8,045 bases of DNA, taken from Bacillus pseudomycoides DSM 12442 (GTDB lineage: Bacteria > Bacillota > Bacilli > Bacillales > Bacillaceae_G). Positions 4,736 through 8,045 of this stretch are shown in pieces; position 1 is the stretch's first letter, and each line of letters opens with the position of its first letter. Made by a program: the position numbers and the translations under genes. The stretch is taken from assembly GCF_000161455.1 (NCBI RefSeq), contig NZ_CM000745.1, forward strand, positions 2,336,414 through 2,344,458, read 5' to 3'. The notes below the pieces were generated by a model, which did not search any database, was not told the DNA's origin, and worked only from the letters and a program-made list of their open reading frames with translations.

Positions 4736-6439
4736 ATGAAAAATAAAAAAACATTAGCTACAGTTGCATTAACAACAGGATTAGCTTTAACAACTGTAAC
4801 ACCATATGGACTAGGTCATGCGGAGGAAACAGATCAACTACAAGTTCAAATGCAAGAGGATTCGTTTCGTACAGGTGAACTTACACGACCATCACAAAAG
4901 GCACCAGAAAATGTAGTAAAAGATGCTCTTAAGGAGAAGACAGAGCAAGCTTTGTCTCCAAAACAAGTTAATGGAGAAACGGGAGTAGATTATAAGGTTC
5001 TTCAAAAGCGTGGTTCTTATGATGGAACTACACTTGTGCGTATGCAACAAACATATGAAGGAAAAGAAGTATATGGGCATCAATTGACTGCACACGTAGA
5101 TAAAAAGGGTGTTATTAAAAGTGTTTCAGGAGATAGCGCGCAAAATTTAAAACAAGAAGATTTAAAGAAGCCTATTAATCTATCACAAGAAGAAGCGAAA
5201 CAATATATTTATACGAAGTACGGTAATGATATCAAGTTTATTTCTGAGCCAGAAGTAAAGGAAGTTATTTTTGTTGATGAAAATAATGGACAAGCCAGCA
5301 ATGCATACCAAGTTACATTTGCTGCTGCAACACCAAACTATGTATCTGGAACCTATTTAGTGAATGCTCATAATGGTGATATGTTAAAAAATATGGTACA
5401 AGAATCAGATTTAAAAGCAAGTGAAAAGCTTGTTGGAGCCTTAAAGGAAAGTAGAAAAAGCAATCTTACATCATTAACTGGAACAGGAAAAGATGATTTA
5501 GGTATATCTCGTACATTTGGTATTTCTAAACAAAGTAATGGGAAATATGCACTTGCTGATTACACTAGAGGGCAAGGAATTGAAACGTATGATGTGAATT
5601 ACAGAGATATTACTAAAGAGGAAAGCTATTACCCTGGTACACTAGCAACTAGCACTTCAACAACATTTAATGATCCAAAAGCGGTAAGTGCTCATTTCTT
5701 AGCAACAAAGGTATATGATTTTTATAAAGATAAATACAAGCGTAATAGTTTTGATAATAAGGGACAAAAAGTAGTTTCAGTTGTACATGCCTGGGATTCT
5801 GAAGATACAAATGATCCGAAGAATTGGCAGAACGCATTAAGTGCTAATAATGGTAGCATGCTTGTATATGGAGATCCTATTGTAAAGGCATTTGACGTAG
5901 CAGGACATGAATTTACACATGCGGTTACATCTAGCGAATCTAATCTTGAATATTCCGGAGAATCTGGTGCGATTAACGAGGCGTTATCTGATATTATGGG
6001 AACAGCTATTGAGAAATATATAAACAAGGGGAAATTTAACTGGACAATGGGAGAACAAACTGGATCAGTTTTCCGTGATATGGCAAATCCATCTTCAGTT
6101 CCTTCTTCAACTGGAGTACCGTATCCAGATGATTATAGTGAATTTAACGATTTTAATGGATGGGATAATGGAGGTGTTCATTTCAACTCAAGTATTATTA
6201 ATAAAGTTGCGTATTTAATTGCAAAAGGTGGCACTCATAACGGTGTAACTGTAAAAGGTATTGGCGAGGATAAAATGTTTGATATTTTCCATTATGCAAA
6301 CACTGATGAATTAAACATGACTTCTGGTTTCTCCGAATTGAGATCGGCATGCCTTCGAGTTGCAGCAAATAAATATGGGGCGAACTCAACTGAGGTTCAA
6401 GCAGTTCAAAAAGCTTTTGATGCAGCAAAAATTAAGTAA
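4736..6439 (+). CDS. Secreted M4 (thermolysin-family) neutral metalloprotease precursor
   Basis: This is a 567-aa zinc endopeptidase precursor for extracellular protein degradation. The signal peptide spans 1-29, with cleavage likely after GHA. An FTP-type propeptide (about 75-120) and a PepSY-like segment (about 145-215) follow. The mature enzyme should begin near 245, giving about 320 aa, close to thermolysin (316). The zinc ligands are the histidines of HEFTH (391-395) and Glu415 in GAINEALSD. The catalytic Glu is 392, and Asp477/His482 in DNGGVHFNSSI match thermolysin Asp226/His231. Two acidic ligands of the thermolysin double-calcium site appear changed (to Asn435 and Thr437), and the segment before HEFTH (YGDPIVKAFDVAG) is shorter than usual. 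The PlcR box predicts quorum-dependent expression. It resembles the PlcR-controlled NprB-type proteases, but I cannot tell which paralogue it is. A terminator follows at 6539-6574. Confidence 0.95.
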   Translation: MKNKKTLATVALTTGLALTTVTPYGLGHAEETDQLQVQMQEDSFRTGELTRPSQKAPENVVKDALKEKTEQALSPKQVNGETGVDYKVLQKRGSYDGTTLVRMQQTYEGKEVYGHQLTAHVDKKGVIKSVSGDSAQNLKQEDLKKPINLSQEEAKQYIYTKYGNDIKFISEPEVKEVIFVDENNGQASNAYQVTFAAATPNYVSGTYLVNAHNGDMLKNMVQESDLKASEKLVGALKESRKSNLTSLTGTGKDDLGISRTFGISKQSNGKYALADYTRGQGIETYDVNYRDITKEESYYPGTLATSTSTTFNDPKAVSAHFLATKVYDFYKDKYKRNSFDNKGQKVVSVVHAWDSEDTNDPKNWQNALSANNGSMLVYGDPIVKAFDVAGHEFTHAVTSSESNLEYSGESGAINEALSDIMGTAIEKYINKGKFNWTMGEQTGSVFRDMANPSSVPSSTGVPYPDDYSEFNDFNGWDNGGVHFNSSIINKVAYLIAKGGTHNGVTVKGIGEDKMFDIFHYANTDELNMTSGFSELRSACLRVAANKYGANSTEVQAVQKAFDAAKIK

Positions 6440-6521
6440 GAAATATAGTTCTTATCCGTATTGATGGACTCAACACATAATGGTTGTATAAGCAAGAGGA
6501 TAAGCCAGGTTCTGCTATTGT

Positions 6522-6528
6522 TTCGACA
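6522..6528 (-). promoter_or_regulatory. Possible Spo0A (0A) box
   Basis: On the minus strand this reads TGTCGAA, the 0A-box core. A second near match, TGTCGGA, is at 6586-6592 on the plus strand, over the -35 region of the rap promoter. Seven-base matches arise by chance, so this is suggestive only. Confidence 0.25.
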
Positions 6529-6538
6529 ACATTATGGA

Positions 6539-6574
6539 AAGTTAGATAGTACCTTAGGTACTATCTAGCTTTTT
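6539..6574 (+). terminator. Intrinsic terminator of the protease unit
   Basis: TAGATAGTACC (6543-6553) pairs perfectly with 6557-6567 around TTA. The stem extends outward by AAGT/GCTT with one G-U pair, and a T-run follows (6570-6574). It lies about 100 bp after the protease stop codon and just before the rap promoter, separating the two units. Confidence 0.9.
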
Positions 6575-6585
6575 ACAGAATAAAA

Positions 6586-6614
6586 TGTCGGAAAATTTGT
6601 TTTTTTGTTATAAT
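6586..6614 (+). promoter_or_regulatory. Probable sigma-A promoter of rap-phr
   Basis: TATAAT at 6609-6614 is a perfect -10 box. The -35 (around 6585-6591, ATGTCGG) is weak, which suggests help from an activator. The predicted start near 6621 leaves a 20-nt leader before ATG 6641. A second TATAAT at 6620-6625 is too close to the start codon to be likely. Confidence 0.6.
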
Positions 6615-6640
6615 ATTAATATAATAGGATGAAGAATATT

Positions 6641-7711
6641 ATGGATACACATATAATAGCAAAAGAAGAAATAATAACATTATTAAGCAGTTGGTATAAT
6701 GCAATTATTTCTCAACATATAATAAAAGCTAAACACTTAAAAGAAGAGATTGATAGAAATATTCATAGTATTGAAGAAGACTCTAATATCTCTATCTATT
6801 ATTCCCTACTTAACTTTAGATATAATTTACTGGTTTGTGATATAGATGGTTCTAAAGACTGTCTAGAAAAGATTGCTCCATTTCCAGAACAAACCGAAAC
6901 ATTTTTGAAATATTATTATCATTTCTTCAAAGCTATTTATGCAATTTCAGTTGGAAATCATAATGAAGCTAAAGAACAATATGAGAAGGCTGAAAAACTC
7001 TTAGCAACTATTCCAGATGAATTAGAAAAGGCTGAATTTGATTACATGTTTGCAGTATTCCATTATCAATCCTTAAACCCGTTGTTGGCTGCTAAATATG
7101 CTAATAAGGCAAAAGAGGTATTTTCGAAGCATACAGGATATGAAATGAAAGTTGCTTCCTGTCAAAACACCATAGGACTTGCTTGTACTAAACTTAGGCT
7201 GTATGAAATTGCTGAGGAAAATTTCATTTCAGCTCTTAGAATATTTGAAAAATATGGCGAAGAACAACTAATAGCTAAAGTGAAACATAATTTAGGATTA
7301 TTATATGCTGATCAAAACCTTTCAGAGTTAGCGATTAAGTATTTAAAGGATTCCTTAAAAAATAACCCTAAAACTATGTTTTTATTAGCTAGGGAATACT
7401 ATAAGTTAGGAGAAAATTTTCTTGCTGCAGATCTAATTGAACAAGGATATAACCTTACAAAACTTAAAGAATATAAGTGCCATTTTGCTATCTTAAGAGA
7501 ACTGAATAAGGGAGCAGAGATTGAGGAACTAGAGAAAGTTATTATGACAGGAATATATTACTTCAAGAAAGAAAATCTATGGGGTCATGTAAAAGAATAT
7601 GCTTCAATTCTTGGAAATAAATTCTATGACCTAAGCAATGATGAAAAAGCCAGTAGATTCTTTCACATTGCCCTAGATGCTGACAAAAAAGATTTGGAGA
7701 AGGGAGCCTAA
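6641..7711 (+). CDS. Rap-family TPR response-regulator aspartate phosphatase/inhibitor
   Basis: This 356-aa cytoplasmic protein has Rap architecture. Residues 8-70 form the N-terminal helical bundle (SSWYNAI, then IEEDSNISIYYSLLNFRYN), and about 90-345 form tetratricopeptide-type helical repeats that bind the Phr peptide. There is no HTH domain, so it is not a PlcR/NprR-type regulator. Rap proteins remove phosphate from Spo0F or block response regulators such as ComA. The Rap motif EEDQ reads EEDS here (45-48); in RapH the glutamine (Gln47) is inserted into the Spo0F active site. Loss of that residue may mean inhibition by binding instead of dephosphorylation. Start ATG 6641 is preferred: AGGATGAAG (6626-6634) lies just upstream, whereas ATG 6629 overlaps that site. 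The phr gene begins 5 bp after the stop. Length is slightly below B. subtilis Raps (about 375-380 aa). Confidence 0.9.
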   Translation: MDTHIIAKEEIITLLSSWYNAIISQHIIKAKHLKEEIDRNIHSIEEDSNISIYYSLLNFRYNLLVCDIDGSKDCLEKIAPFPEQTETFLKYYYHFFKAIYAISVGNHNEAKEQYEKAEKLLATIPDELEKAEFDYMFAVFHYQSLNPLLAAKYANKAKEVFSKHTGYEMKVASCQNTIGLACTKLRLYEIAEENFISALRIFEKYGEEQLIAKVKHNLGLLYADQNLSELAIKYLKDSLKNNPKTMFLLAREYYKLGENFLAADLIEQGYNLTKLKEYKCHFAILRELNKGAEIEELEKVIMTGIYYFKKENLWGHVKEYASILGNKFYDLSNDEKASRFFHIALDADKKDLEKGA

Positions 7712-7716
7712 AAATA

Positions 7717-7845
7717 ATGAAAAAAGTACTTTTAACTGTAATGATTTTTACAGGGATTTTATCTTTTGGTGTTGCTAATCAATCTATTGAAGAGCCATCA
7801 GCTAAAGCTAATCTACTTTGTTTAGATCATGGAGAAACTATCTAA
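7717..7845 (+). CDS. Phr signalling-peptide precursor for the adjacent Rap
   Basis: This 42-aa pre-peptide has a positively charged start and hydrophobic core (MKKVLLTVMIFTGILSFGVA, 1-20) typical of Sec export, a short polar spacer, and the C-terminal LDHGETI (36-42). Phr precursors are exported and trimmed outside the cell. The C-terminal peptide re-enters by the oligopeptide permease and inhibits its cognate Rap. LDHGETI shares the xxHGxxI pattern with YAHGKDI, a Phr peptide I recall from B. thuringiensis Rap8-Phr8. AAGGGAG (7700-7706) is 10 nt before ATG 7717. It is co-transcribed with rap, 5 bp downstream, and its stop codon is part of the terminator stem. The precise cleavage site is inferred. 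Confidence 0.88.
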   Translation: MKKVLLTVMIFTGILSFGVANQSIEEPSAKANLLCLDHGETI

Positions 7846-7895
7846 TTGAAAAAAGAGAGTGCCTTTTTGGGAAAAGGGACTCTCTTTTTTCAATT
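7844..7895. terminator. Strong, probably bidirectional terminator after phr
   Basis: A 17-bp perfect stem pairs 7844-7860 with 7879-7895 (ending GAGAGT/ACTCTC at the loop side). The loop has a further 6-bp stem, CCTTTT/AAAAGG. The A-run in the left arm and T-run in the right arm suit termination in both directions. The left arm includes the last two bases of the phr stop codon. Confidence 0.9.
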
Positions 7896-7912
7896 ATTTT
7901 ATTATTTATGAT

Positions 7913-8045
7913 TCACATACGTATCAAACTATAAGTGGATATATCCAGCTGTGTAATACGTTGCGCCTCCATTAAACGTTTTCCGGTCACCGGTGTTACT
8001 TCAACACGCCGTTTATTCCGCTATTTGTGGGCAGTAATACTCCCG
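7913..8045 (-). other. Possible decayed gene remnant and palindromic DNA at the right edge
   Basis: On the minus strand an open stretch of 35 codons (8020-7916) reads RVEVTPVTGKRLMEAQRI and ends at TGA 7915-7913. It is cut off upstream by TAG at 8023-8021 and has no ribosome site. It looks less AT-rich than its surroundings. CCGGTCACCGG (7983-7993) and CACCGGTG (7988-7995) are overlapping palindromes. I do not recognise it and would not call a gene. Confidence 0.3.

Noticed and set aside
6629..6640. ATG 6629 start for Rap
   Set aside because: No ribosome site lies upstream, and the codon overlaps AGGATGAAG, which serves ATG 6641.
6641..7845. NprR-NprX or PlcR-PapR regulator-peptide pair
   Set aside because: The 356-aa protein has no N-terminal HTH, and the peptide does not match the NprX or PapR C-termini I recall.
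1..8045. CRISPR arrays, tRNA or rRNA genes
   Set aside because: No regularly spaced direct repeats and no recognisable tRNA or rRNA sequences were seen.

Overview
The window looks like an accessory chromosomal (possibly plasmid) segment of a Bacillus cereus-group bacterium. The reasons are AT-rich DNA with strong Gram-positive ribosome binding sites, a perfect match to the PlcR-box consensus, a secreted thermolysin-type neutral protease, and a Rap/Phr pair whose C-terminal heptapeptide resembles Phr peptides known from this group. The organism is inferred from sequence character, not from a search.

Layout. Positions 1-120 hold non-coding palindromic repeat DNA. A small ribbon-helix-helix regulator (233-520) follows, behind a perfect sigma-A promoter (TTGACA-16-TATAAT) with a palindrome at the predicted transcription start. 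Next is a luciferase-like flavin monooxygenase gene (613-1618) broken by an exact 19-bp tandem duplication. A 338-bp gene-free stretch leads to helD (1957-4053), a UvrD-like RNA-polymerase recycling ATPase. Positions 4054-4361 carry a candidate 155-bp non-coding element with diverged inverted ends and a separate perfect hairpin. A doubtful small membrane ORF lies on the minus strand (4362-4532). It is divergent from the M4 metalloprotease gene (4736-6439), and a PlcR box lies between the two. A terminator closes the protease unit. Then come a rap gene (6641-7711) and its small phr partner (7717-7845), which ends in a strong hairpin terminator overlapping its stop codon. The last 150 bp hold only a possible decayed remnant and more palindromic DNA.

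How the genes work together. The right half combines two peptide quorum-sensing layers. PlcR-PapR, encoded elsewhere, should activate the secreted protease. The Rap-Phr cassette carries its own peptide signal, predicted as LDHGETI, and would act on a response regulator, classically Spo0F of the sporulation phosphorelay. The residue that supplies the phosphatase glutamine in RapH appears to be serine here, so this Rap may act by binding. The left half (RHH regulator, broken oxidoreductase, helD) has no clear functional link to the right half. It is bounded by related inverted repeat motifs, which suggests repeat-associated rearrangement. I found no complete new defence or mobile system. The strongest points are the Phr signal, the altered Rap motif, the PlcR box and the duplication-broken monooxygenase gene.
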